Below are positions 49,297 through 57,445 of a stretch of DNA of 64,000 nt, in pieces. Position 1 is the stretch's first letter; each line of letters starts with the position of its first letter. Made by a program: the position numbers and the translations under genes. This DNA is from Actinomycetes bacterium (GTDB lineage Bacteria > Actinomycetota > Acidimicrobiia > Acidimicrobiales > Ilumatobacteraceae). Where the stretch lies: assembly GCA_025356335.1 (NCBI GenBank), contig JANXUF010000138.1:32391-96390 (forward strand), given 5' to 3'. The notes under the pieces are model-generated. The model did no database searches. It was given only the letters and a program-made list of their open reading frames with translations, and was not told the DNA's origin.

Positions 49297-50280
49297 TCAG
49301 TGCCGTAGGGTGACGATTTCGTCGACGAGGCCCCACGCTTTCGCCCGTTCTGCGGTGATCGGTTCGCCGCTGAAGCCGAGGTAGGCGGTGCGTCGACGGC
49401 CGATGCGGTGGGTCAGGCTGACGGTCCCGCCAGCACCGGGGATCAGGCCGAGCGATAACTCGGGCAGACCGATCCGGGCGTCCGGCGTCGCCGTGATGCG
49501 GCTGGCGAACGCTGCCAGTTCGATACCCGCGCCGAGACACGCACCGTGCAGGTGAACGGTCAGACCAGCACCGAGGCGGTCGTTCAGACGAGCCATCATG
49601 CGTGCAGGCGAGCGGGTCAGACGGGTCAGATGGGCCGTCGCCGGATCCGGCCGTGAGCCGAATTCAGCGAGGTCTCCGCCACTGCTGAACGAAGGACCGC
49701 GTCCGGACAGCGTGACCTGGTCGATCGAATCATCGGCGATCGCCACGGCCAACGCCTCGGTCAGCCCGTCGCGCATCGAGCGGCTGAAGGCGTTGTGGCG
49801 CTGTGGACGGTTCAGTTCGATCCGCAACTCGTCCCCGAATCGCTCGGCGACGACGGCCGGTTCGACATCCGCAGACGACGGCTTTCGGTCATCGGCTATC
49901 TGCCAGGCGGCGAACTCCGGCCCGCCCTGCAGGAGCGAATAGACCGCGGACTCGGCGGCGAGCGCCTGCTCGATCGACAATCCGTTGCCGTTGCGCAACA
50001 GGACAGCCAGCGAGGTGGCGGCGATCGGGTGCCGTTCGATGTTGGCGATGATCGCCGCGAGCGCCGGATCTGCCGCCTCGACGAGCACGTCGAACATCGA
50101 CAGGTCGGGATCTCGACCCGAATGGACATGCGAGGGAGCGATCACGCCGATGACGACCAGTGGGAGCGAACCCGGGCCGACCGCAGAATCACGCGTTCCG
50201 CCGAGTTCGACGTCGATGATCACGGCGTCGAGCCCGTCGGCGATCTCGTCATCGACGAACGGCGAAGACAACAGGTCCAC
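49297..50280 (-). CDS. Enoyl-CoA hydratase/isomerase family protein with N-terminal extension
   Basis: The protein has 327 residues. The crotonase core begins at about 145 (LRIELNRPQRHNAFSRSM) and has the oxyanion holes SFSSGGDLAEFGS and HGACLGAGIELAAFA, with LPELSLGLIPGAGGTVSLTHRIG following. The two usual catalytic Glu positions are partly altered. The first ~140 residues include RHPIAATSLAVLLRNGNGLSIEQALAAESAVYSLLQGGPEFAAW, which looks like a degenerate crotonase half. It acts on an acyl-CoA. Divergent from the CoA-transferase gene. Confidence 0.82.
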   Translation of the reverse strand: MDLLSSPFVDDEIADGLDAVIIDVELGGTRDSAVGPGSLPLVVIGVIAPSHVHSGRDPDLSMFDVLVEAADPALAAIIANIERHPIAATSLAVLLRNGNGLSIEQALAAESAVYSLLQGGPEFAAWQIADDRKPSSADVEPAVVAERFGDELRIELNRPQRHNAFSRSMRDGLTEALAVAIADDSIDQVTLSGRGPSFSSGGDLAEFGSRPDPATAHLTRLTRSPARMMARLNDRLGAGLTVHLHGACLGAGIELAAFASRITATPDARIGLPELSLGLIPGAGGTVSLTHRIGRRRTAYLGFSGEPITAERAKAWGLVDEIVTLRH

Positions 50281-50419
50281 GAGCTCACGATGCGAAAGGG
50301 GACGGGGACTGATGACGACACACTAGAACTGCGGCGTCGGGGCCTCGGAGTGCAACACGCTGAGGTGTGCTTCTCGGTGGGCGCCGTTGCGCGGCGAACG
50401 TACGATGCATCCCAGCACC

Positions 50420-51727
50420 ATGGACACCTCTGCACGATCCTTACCTGCCGGCTCCGGCGGTCCGCTCGACGCGCGAGATGCGGTTCGAGCGGATGCATTG
50501 TCCGAGGCGTGGGCGCGATCGGGCTCCGCCGGACTCTGTGGACGCGCGAGCCGGCCACCGCTCGGTGTGTCGAGCGCGCTCGTCGAGATCCTCACGGACC
50601 TCGGCGGGACGATCTCGCGACGCTCGGCGCGATTGGGACGGCGGGTCGACCTCGACTGCCTCGCGATGATCGGTGAACGGGCGGCGATCGCCGGTCTACA
50701 ACGGAACGGCACTGTCAGCTGTGGCGGTGCGACCCGGCTGGTGCCGGCGGCGGACGGATGGATTGCGGTGAGCCTCGCCCGCCCGTCTGATATCGAGCTG
50801 ACACCCGCGTGGCTGCAACTGTCCACAGTGCCAGCTGACCTCGACGACACATGGACGACGGTCGAACGAACCGTCGCCGGGCTGTGCACCGGCGATGTCG
50901 TCGAGCGCGCCTCGCTACTCGGCATCCCCTGTTCCCGACTCGGAGAGCTCAAGGCTGGCCCGTTTTGGAAGACGACGAGACGCATCCCAGTGGAGCCGTC
51001 GACGGCAACCGAGGGAGCGGTCGTTGATGTGAAACCGGTCGAGGAACTGATCGTCGTCGATCTCTCGTCGTTGTGGGCCGGGCCGTTGTGCGCCAACATC
51101 CTCGGGCTCGCCGGCCTGCGCGTCATCAAGGTCGAGAGCGCCGGTCGGCCGGACGGAGCGCGCCTCGGCCCTGCGCCGTTCTACGACCTGTTGCACGGCG
51201 GCCATCTCAGTGTGGCGTTGGACTTCGCCGATACCGGGGACGTTGCGGTGCTACGACAACTGATCAAGCGCGCCGACGTCGTGATCGAGGCGTCTCGGCC
51301 ACGAGCATTGCAACAGCTCGGGATCGACGCCCTCACGCCGGATGGGCCAGCCGTGTGGGTTTCGATCACCGGCCATGGCCGCACGGGGTCGAGCGCTGAC
51401 AGAGTGGCGTTCGGGGATGATGCCGCAGTCGCCGGCGGGCTGGTGACCCGAGATGAGGCCGGGCCGTGCTTCCTCGGCGACGCCATCGCCGACCCGCTCA
51501 CCGGCATGCTGGCAGCGGCGCTGACACTGACCAGGCTGCACCTCGGTGGCCGTTGGCTCCTCGACCTCTCGCTGGCACGGACGGCGGCGTGGGCCGCACG
51601 AGGACCAGTGCTCCCGATCGATCCACGGGGGATCGCCGAACCTCGGCATCGCCCGGTCACCGCCGTCGCTGCATCGATGGGACGAGACACGGACGCTGTG
51701 CTCGGTGAATTGCGGATCAGCCGATGA
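50420..51727 (+). CDS. CaiB/BaiF-type (family III) CoA-transferase with swapped halves
   Basis: The protein has 435 residues (ATG 50405 would add five). The part that normally ends CaiB proteins comes first: GERAAIAGLQRNG...DGWIAVSLARP, then ERASLLGIPCSRLGEL. The part that normally starts them comes second: LIVVDLSSLWAGPLCANILGLAGLRVIKVESAGRPDG, LLHGGHLSVALDFAD, VWVSITGHGRTG and GDAIADPLTGMLAAALTL with the expected catalytic Asp. The expected reaction is CoA transfer between carboxylic acids. Its stop overlaps the next ATG. Confidence 0.75.
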   Translation: MDTSARSLPAGSGGPLDARDAVRADALSEAWARSGSAGLCGRASRPPLGVSSALVEILTDLGGTISRRSARLGRRVDLDCLAMIGERAAIAGLQRNGTVSCGGATRLVPAADGWIAVSLARPSDIELTPAWLQLSTVPADLDDTWTTVERTVAGLCTGDVVERASLLGIPCSRLGELKAGPFWKTTRRIPVEPSTATEGAVVDVKPVEELIVVDLSSLWAGPLCANILGLAGLRVIKVESAGRPDGARLGPAPFYDLLHGGHLSVALDFADTGDVAVLRQLIKRADVVIEASRPRALQQLGIDALTPDGPAVWVSITGHGRTGSSADRVAFGDDAAVAGGLVTRDEAGPCFLGDAIADPLTGMLAAALTLTRLHLGGRWLLDLSLARTAAWAARGPVLPIDPRGIAEPRHRPVTAVAASMGRDTDAVLGELRISR

Positions 51728-53181
51728 CCGCCGAGCCGATCGTGGCACAACCTCCGGAGCCCGGCCACAAAATCTTTGCGCACACGCACACCGACAGCAA
51801 CTCGAAGCGCTTTCACGAACCCGGCGATCGGGCTGTCCAGTTGCTGATCCACGACGGTGAAGTCGACGGTCGACGTGTCGACGTCGCCGTGGATGGTGGC
51901 GTGATCGTGGCGATCACGGATGTCGGCGCCGGCCCGCGAGCCGTCGATACGTTCGAGGCAGCGGGTGGTGCCGTCATCGCCGGACTCCACGACCACCACA
52001 TCCACCTGTTGGCGCTCGCTGCAGCGCGCCAATCGATCCGATTCGACGCCGAAATCGTCCGTTCGTTGCAGATCGCCGACGCCGCACTGCCTTGTGACCA
52101 GTGGATCAGGGTGACGGGATACCACGAATCGATCCTCGGCGAGATCGACCGTGTGTGGCTCGATGAACGGCTGCCGACCCGACCGGTTCGTGTGCAGCAT
52201 CGCACCGGGGCGATGTGGGTGCTCAACAGCGCGGCACTCGCCTCAGCAGGGATCGAGAGCGTCGACGGACGGCTGTTCGGCGCAGACGACGTGATCCGTT
52301 TGCGGGTCCCGTCGACCGATCTCGACCTGGCGGTGATCGGCCGACAGCTCGCCGGATTCGGGGTCACCGGCGTCAGCGATCTGACGCCGACGACCTCGTC
52401 GAGCGAACTCGAATTGCTGGCCGGCTTCGTGATCGGCGACCGCTTTCCGATCGACGTGATGGTCACGGGCGGTGCCGGGCTCGACCCGCTCGTGGTACCG
52501 GAGCTGAAACGTGGACCGGTCAAAATCGTCGTCGGCGATCACTATCTCCCGACAATCGACGAGCTCGTCAGCGCCTTCGCCGAGGCGCGACGTCTTCGGC
52601 GCACTGTTGCCGTTCACTGCGTGACACGCATCGGCCTCGTCCTTGCGCTCGCCGCATGGGAGGAGGTCGGCGCGACGATTGGTGACCGCATCGAGCACGG
52701 TGCTGTGATCCCGCTCGAGGTCATCTCGACGATTGCCGCCATGGGGCTGACGGTCGTCACCCAGCCATCGTTCGTCCACGAACGAGGCGATCAGTACCTC
52801 GGGGAGGTCGACACCGAGGACATCAGCGGCCTCTGGCGGTGTGGATCGTTGATCGATGCCGGCGTCGGCGTCGGCGGCAGTACCGACGCTCCGTTCGGCG
52901 ACCCGGACCCGTGGCGGGCGATCCTTGCGGCGACGAGACGTTGCACCGTGGCCGGCTCGCCGATCGGCCTCGACGAGCGGATCGACGCGCGCCGCGCGCT
53001 GCAGCTGTTCCAGACACCAGCGCAGGCCCCCGGTGGCCGGGTCCGCTCCGTTGCTGTCGGCGAGCAGGCGCGGTTGTGCATCCTGCGAACGTCGCTGGCC
53101 GGCGCACTCGCCGAACCATCGTCCGACCTCGTCGCCGCAACATACGGACGCACTGGTCTCACCGTCGCCCGACCCTGCTGA
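51724..53181 (+). CDS. Amidohydrolase family protein (YtcJ/metal-dependent hydrolase type)
   Basis: The protein has 485 residues. VIAGLHDHHIHLLAL carries the HxH metal motif. RTVAVHCVTRIGLVLAL and GDRIEHGAVIPLEVI provide the later metal-binding His, and GVGGSTDAPFGDPDPW the catalytic Asp. Imidazolonepropionase- and YtcJ-like enzymes share this pattern. A 4-nt overlap with the CoA-transferase gene implies coupled expression and a shared, unidentified catabolic route. Confidence 0.85.
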   Translation: MTAEPIVAQPPEPGHKIFAHTHTDSNSKRFHEPGDRAVQLLIHDGEVDGRRVDVAVDGGVIVAITDVGAGPRAVDTFEAAGGAVIAGLHDHHIHLLALAAARQSIRFDAEIVRSLQIADAALPCDQWIRVTGYHESILGEIDRVWLDERLPTRPVRVQHRTGAMWVLNSAALASAGIESVDGRLFGADDVIRLRVPSTDLDLAVIGRQLAGFGVTGVSDLTPTTSSSELELLAGFVIGDRFPIDVMVTGGAGLDPLVVPELKRGPVKIVVGDHYLPTIDELVSAFAEARRLRRTVAVHCVTRIGLVLALAAWEEVGATIGDRIEHGAVIPLEVISTIAAMGLTVVTQPSFVHERGDQYLGEVDTEDISGLWRCGSLIDAGVGVGGSTDAPFGDPDPWRAILAATRRCTVAGSPIGLDERIDARRALQLFQTPAQAPGGRVRSVAVGEQARLCILRTSLAGALAEPSSDLVAATYGRTGLTVARPC

Positions 53182-53196
53182 CTATCGTGAGCGGCC

Positions 53197-53694
53197 ATGG
53201 AAGCTGTCGTGCAGCGAGGGCTGTATTTCGAGGAATTGCAGACCGAGACGCTGTACGTGCACAGTCCTGGGCGAACGGTCGGCGAGGCGGACAACACGTT
53301 GTTCACGACGCTGACGATGAATCCGCAGAGCCTGCACCTCGATGCCGCGGCGAGCGCATCGACGGAGTTCGGCGAGCGGCTCGTGAACAGCATGTTCACG
53401 CTGTCGACCCTGATCGGTCTGAGCGTCGCCCAACTGACCCAGGCAACAACCGTCGGAAACCTCGGCTTCTCGGAGGTCAGCTTTCCCCGTCCGGTGCTCG
53501 TCGGCGACACCCTCTACGCCGAGACGACGATCGTCGAGAAGCGGTTGTCGAAGAGCAGGCCGGACAACGGCATCGTCGTCTTCGAACATCGCGCCTACAA
53601 CCAACGCCGCGAACTCGTCGCCATCGCTCGGCGCACCGCACTGATGCAACGCCTTCCGAAGCCAGCCGAGAGCTCCGGCGAGGAGACACCATGA
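53197..53694 (+). CDS. MaoC-like (R)-specific enoyl-CoA hydratase, mesaconyl-CoA hydratase-like
   Basis: The protein has 165 residues of hotdog fold. FEELQTETLYVHSPGRTVGEADNTLFTTLTMNPQSLHLDAAASASTEFGERLVNSMFTLS holds the hydratase 2 motif (Asp...Asn/His), and LGFSEVSFPRPVLVGDTLYAETTIVEKRLSKSRPDNGIV is typical of the mesaconyl-CoA hydratase subgroup. It overlaps the CitE-like gene, as in C5-acid and methylaspartate routes. TATCGT (53183-53188) ends 8 nt before the ATG. Confidence 0.88.
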   Translation: MEAVVQRGLYFEELQTETLYVHSPGRTVGEADNTLFTTLTMNPQSLHLDAAASASTEFGERLVNSMFTLSTLIGLSVAQLTQATTVGNLGFSEVSFPRPVLVGDTLYAETTIVEKRLSKSRPDNGIVVFEHRAYNQRRELVAIARRTALMQRLPKPAESSGEETP

Positions 53695-54524
53695 GCCTGA
53701 CGTTTCCGGGGCCGGCGATCCTGTTCTGCCCTGGCAACCGGCCGGAACGCTTCGACAAGGCCGTCGCCGCCGCCGATGTCGTGATCCTCGACCTCGAAGA
53801 TGCAGTGCCGTTCGCCTCGAAGCAAGCCGCCAGAGCTGAGGTGATCTCTGCATGCGAACGGCTCGGCGATCACCTCGTCGTGCGAGTCAACGCCGTCGGC
53901 ACACCATGGCATGACGATGACGTCGGAGCGCTTCGCCAACTCGGAGAAATGACCGGAATGCTGCGGCCGATCATGCTGCCGAAGGCCGAGAAGGTCGCAG
54001 GCCTGCGCGGACTCGCCGACTTCGACATCTTCGCCATCTGCGAATCCGCAGCAGGTGTCATCAATGCCGGCGCACTCGCTGAAGAACCGAACTGTGCGGC
54101 GATGCTGTGGGGCGCTGAAGACCTGACCGCCAGCCTCGGCGGGCGCTCCAGCCGCTCCCCCGCCGGCAACTACTACCGCGTCATCGAGCAGGCACGTGCG
54201 AACATCCTGTTCGCTGCTGCGGCCGCCGGGAAACTGGCCGTCGACGCTGTCTACACCGACATCTCGGACCTCGCCGGGTTGGCAGCGGAGGCCGCAGAGG
54301 CAGCCGATCTCGGTTTCTGCGCCAAGATCTGCATCCATCCGACGCAATCTGCAGTCGTCCGCAATGCGTTCGCCCCGACAGCGCAACGGCTCGCATGGGC
54401 GACCGGCGTCCTGGCCGAGGCCGAGCGCTCGGGTAGCGCCGTCTTCTCCTACCACGGACAGATGATCGACGCGCCACTGTTCGCTCAGGCGCAGGCGATC
54501 CTCCGCAGTGCCCGTTCGATCTGA
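53691..54524 (+). CDS. CitE/HpcH-type CoA ester lyase (malyl/methylmalyl-CoA lyase-like)
   Basis: The protein has 277 residues of TIM-barrel fold. LFCPGNRPERFDKAVAAADVVILDLEDAVPFASK is the family start, LVVRVNAVGTPWHDDDV the substrate Arg loop, IFAICESAAGVINA the metal Glu, LWGAEDLTASLG the second acidic site and KICIHPTQ the C-terminal signature. It would cleave a beta-hydroxyacyl-CoA into acetyl- or propionyl-CoA and glyoxylate, or the reverse. The start overlaps the MaoC stop (ATGA). Confidence 0.9.
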   Translation: MSLTFPGPAILFCPGNRPERFDKAVAAADVVILDLEDAVPFASKQAARAEVISACERLGDHLVVRVNAVGTPWHDDDVGALRQLGEMTGMLRPIMLPKAEKVAGLRGLADFDIFAICESAAGVINAGALAEEPNCAAMLWGAEDLTASLGGRSSRSPAGNYYRVIEQARANILFAAAAAGKLAVDAVYTDISDLAGLAAEAAEAADLGFCAKICIHPTQSAVVRNAFAPTAQRLAWATGVLAEAERSGSAVFSYHGQMIDAPLFAQAQAILRSARSI

Positions 54525-54572
54525 CCGGCGCCCGACCCTACGCGCCACGACGGCGGCTGGCAGAGTGCATGC

Positions 54573-55364
54573 ATGACCGATTCCTCCAGTGATGTCGTCC
54601 TGCTCGACGTCAGCGAGCGCATTGCCACGATCACGCTCAACCGACCGTCGGCCCGAAACGCTCTGTCCAGCGAGTTGCTCCATCTGCTCCCGCGGCTGAT
54701 GCTCGAAGCCGACCACGATCCGGACGTCGACGTACTGATCCTCACCGGTGCCGATCCGGCGTTCTGCGCCGGACTCGACCTCAAGGAGCTCGGCTCGACG
54801 GGCGGCAACCTCGGCGGTACCGGCGCTGACGGCACGACGAATTCGTCCGGGGTCCGCGGCCCGTTCCCGGCGCTCACCAAGCCGCTCATCGGGGCAGTCA
54901 ACGGCGTGGCGATCACCGGCGGTTTCGAGCTCGCCCTCAACTGCGATTTTCTCATAGCGAGCGAGAACGCAAAGTTCGGCGACACCCATTCGCGGGTCGG
55001 CGTGATGCCCGGCTGGGGTCTGACCGTGCTGCTCCCGCAGGCGATCGGCGTGCGCCGTGCGAGGGAGATGAGTTTCACCGGCAACTTCATGCTCGCCGAC
55101 GAAGCGCTGCACTTCGGCCTCGTCAACCACGTCGTGCCGCATGCCGAGTTGATGCCGTTCACCCGGTCATTGGCTGCCGACATCATCGGCAACGAGCAGA
55201 CCGGCGTACGCCAGATCCGCACGACCTATGCGGAGATCAGCGCTGAGGAGGACGGTTGGCAGATCGAGCAGACTGCGGCTGCCGCCTGGCGACGCTCGAT
55301 GTTCAGCGCCGAAACTGTCGAGGCGCGACGCCTCGCCATCCAGAGCCGCGGCCGCCAGCAGTAG
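54573..55364 (+). CDS. Enoyl-CoA hydratase (crotonase)
   Basis: The protein has 263 residues. Crotonase motifs are ITLNRPSARNALSSELL, FCAGLDLKELGS (first oxyanion), NGVAITGGFELALNCDFLIAS (second oxyanion) and FGDTHSRVGVMPGWGLTVLLPQAIG, with Glu at the usual second position replaced by the HSRVGVMPGWG segment of the EchA-like subgroup. CAGAGT (54561-54566) ends 6 nt before the ATG. It follows the lyase gene by 48 nt and probably belongs to the same acyl-CoA pathway. Confidence 0.88.
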   Translation: MTDSSSDVVLLDVSERIATITLNRPSARNALSSELLHLLPRLMLEADHDPDVDVLILTGADPAFCAGLDLKELGSTGGNLGGTGADGTTNSSGVRGPFPALTKPLIGAVNGVAITGGFELALNCDFLIASENAKFGDTHSRVGVMPGWGLTVLLPQAIGVRRAREMSFTGNFMLADEALHFGLVNHVVPHAELMPFTRSLAADIIGNEQTGVRQIRTTYAEISAEEDGWQIEQTAAAAWRRSMFSAETVEARRLAIQSRGRQQ

Positions 55365-55549
55365 TAACGGGCCCTCTTCAGCCCAGGACGACGCCGCACG
55401 GCTCGTCCGCCTGATCATCGCCGGCAGAAATCCTGGCAGTAGCTGCGATCTCTGCTGCCGGCGATCGGCGCTGGCCGTTGCCTCGCCTGGTCACTTGGCA
55501 CATCCGTTACCCCTGAGTGCTTGCGAGCGGCAACAATACAGCCATGACG

Positions 55550-56431
55550 ATGCGACGGTTGGCTGCTCTGCCCCGGCCATTGGCCTTCGTGTTCCCCGGT
55601 GGTGGTGCACTCGGCTCGTATCAGGTCGGCGTGTTGGCGGCATTGGCGGCTGCGGCGATCGAACCGGACCTGCTCATCGGCGTCTCCGCCGGAGCGATGA
55701 ATGCCTCGTTGTTCGCATGGAACAACGGCAAGGACGGCATCACGAGGATCGAGGAGATCTGGCGAACGCTCAAACGCCGGGACCTGTTGCGTTTCCAACC
55801 TGCCCGACTGGCGCTGGCGTTCACCGGATACCGGCCATCGTTCATCGACAACCGTCATGGTGAGCAGTTCCTCCGCCGCCACTTCGGCTACCGGAGAATC
55901 GAGGAGTCCCCGACCCCGCTGGCGGTCGTCGCCACCGATCTCACCAACGGCAGGGCCGTAGCGTTGACAGACGGCGACGCGGCAACAGCCATCCTCGCCA
56001 GTACGGCGTTTCCGGGGGTGTACCCGCCGATCCACCGTGACGGCATGACGTTGATCGACGGCGGTGTCGTTGCCGACATCCCCCTCGATATCGCCGTACA
56101 ACTCGGCGCCCGCAGCGCACTGATCATTTCCGTTCCAGTGCTCAAGCCGAGCACGCCGCCGCGCAAGGCGATCGACATCCTCATCCGGGCCTCGACGTTC
56201 GGAGTCGAGGCGCACGGACGAACGACGCTCCAACGGCCTCCCCCGGAGTTGACGGTCGTTGAGATTCCGGCACCACCATCACCGATCACGACGTTCGCCG
56301 TGGGTCGTTCCGGTTCGGCGATCGACGACGCCTTCCGCGAAACGACCGCCTGGCTGGCGAGCGAGTACTTCGAAGTCGCCCCCGGTTCGATTCCCGACCA
56401 GGACGGCACAACCGTTTCCGCCAACGTCTGA
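55550..56431 (+). CDS. Patatin-like phospholipase
   Basis: The protein has 293 residues (ATG 55544 would add two). The oxyanion loop is FVFPGGGALGSYQVGVL, the nucleophile GVSAGAMNASLFA (Ser of GxSxG), and the dyad Asp is in LIDGGVVADIPLDIA (DGG). The C-terminal region is helical without membrane segments. Patatins hydrolyse acyl esters of lipids. TACAGC (55537-55542) ends 7 nt before ATG 55550, matching the leaderless pattern. Confidence 0.88.
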   Translation: MRRLAALPRPLAFVFPGGGALGSYQVGVLAALAAAAIEPDLLIGVSAGAMNASLFAWNNGKDGITRIEEIWRTLKRRDLLRFQPARLALAFTGYRPSFIDNRHGEQFLRRHFGYRRIEESPTPLAVVATDLTNGRAVALTDGDAATAILASTAFPGVYPPIHRDGMTLIDGGVVADIPLDIAVQLGARSALIISVPVLKPSTPPRKAIDILIRASTFGVEAHGRTTLQRPPPELTVVEIPAPPSPITTFAVGRSGSAIDDAFRETTAWLASEYFEVAPGSIPDQDGTTVSANV

Positions 56432-56483
56432 CGCGAGTTCACGAACGCTCAGCTCGCAGGTTGGCGTTCGGCGGCGGCATGCG

Positions 56484-57338
56484 CTACTCGGGGCGTTGCA
56501 TCGACCAGCGGATCACCTGGGTGACAGCTGTACCGACCGGGGCAGCGAGCAATTTCTCGCTGACCGGCAGGAACGGAAGGCGCAACGGCCACCGTGTCCA
56601 TGCGGGTAGCGAGGCCACGGCCGCAGCGGCCAGCGCAAGATATGCCGGTCGAGCCGGAATCGGAATCGGTGGCTCGAGCAGAAGGAAGCGAGCGGCTTCC
56701 CGTGCTTCGGTCGTACCTCGCAGTTCCGGTCGGAACGCGGCGAGTTGGCGGCGCAGCATCGCCACCGACGTCGGAGGGTCGACGACCCCGAGTTTGCGGG
56801 CGACGAGCGCTGCGTCTTCGACGTATCTGTCCGCCTGCTCGGGTGTCAGGCGGACGTGTCCGTACCGCTGCTGGGTGGTGAGGAAGCTGTCGGTCTCGGC
56901 GAGGTGGACCCAGTGCAGGAGATGCGGATCGTTCGCTGCGTACGGTCGACCGTCAGAAGCGAACCCGACGACGCGCTCGTGGACACGCTTGACGACGGCG
57001 ACGGCCTGCTCCGCGAGATCGGCAGGCCCGAAGGTCGTCGTCGCCAAGAATCCGGCGGTGCGCTGCAAACGACCCCACGGGTCCGTGCGATAGTCCGAGT
57101 GCTGCGCCACACCGGCCATCGCCAACGGGTGCAACGACTGCAGCAGCAGCGCCCGCAGACCACCGACAAAGATCGCCGCGTCGGAATGGACGATCCTGAT
57201 GGGACTGTCATCGCTGAACCAGCGTTCGCCAGGCGTCTCGAAGATCGCCGCGTTCTTCGACTCGGGGTCGGACCCGACGATCCGCGAACGGATCTGGTCG
57301 GCAAGCCAGTTGCGCACCTGCACGGATGCATCGCTCAT
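56484..57338 (-). CDS. Oxygenase MpaB family (DUF2236) protein
   Basis: The protein has 284 residues. The DUF2236 signature is visible: VGGLRALLLQSLHPLAMAGVAQHSDYRTDPWGRLQRT, VKRVHERVVG, DPHLLHWVHLAETDSFL and the C-terminal RWPLRLPFLPVSEKLL. The family includes haem-b latex-clearing protein and fungal MpaB, which cleave C=C bonds oxidatively. Conserved His in LHPLAMAG, HERVVG and LLHWVHLAE would serve haem or metal. ATG 57338 is preferred over the GTG two codons upstream because CAGACT ends 6 nt before it. Confidence 0.87.
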   Translation of the reverse strand: MSDASVQVRNWLADQIRSRIVGSDPESKNAAIFETPGERWFSDDSPIRIVHSDAAIFVGGLRALLLQSLHPLAMAGVAQHSDYRTDPWGRLQRTAGFLATTTFGPADLAEQAVAVVKRVHERVVGFASDGRPYAANDPHLLHWVHLAETDSFLTTQQRYGHVRLTPEQADRYVEDAALVARKLGVVDPPTSVAMLRRQLAAFRPELRGTTEAREAARFLLLEPPIPIPARPAYLALAAAAVASLPAWTRWPLRLPFLPVSEKLLAAPVGTAVTQVIRWSMQRPE

Positions 57339-57383
57339 ATGCACAGTCTGACAGCAAACCTCGTGAATCGACAGTGCGATACG

Positions 57384-57399
57384 CCACCCCGATCGGTGG
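57384..57399. terminator. Weak hairpin after the carboxylase gene
   Basis: CCACC-CCGATC-GGTGG is a 5-bp stem about 45 nt past the end of the leftward carboxylase gene. It is the only dyad in the gap before the MpaB-like gene. No T-tract; tentative. Confidence 0.3.
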
Positions 57400-57445
57400 G
57401 TGTGGGCGTGATCAGCGGAGTGGCATCATCGCCGGCAGAATCGTG

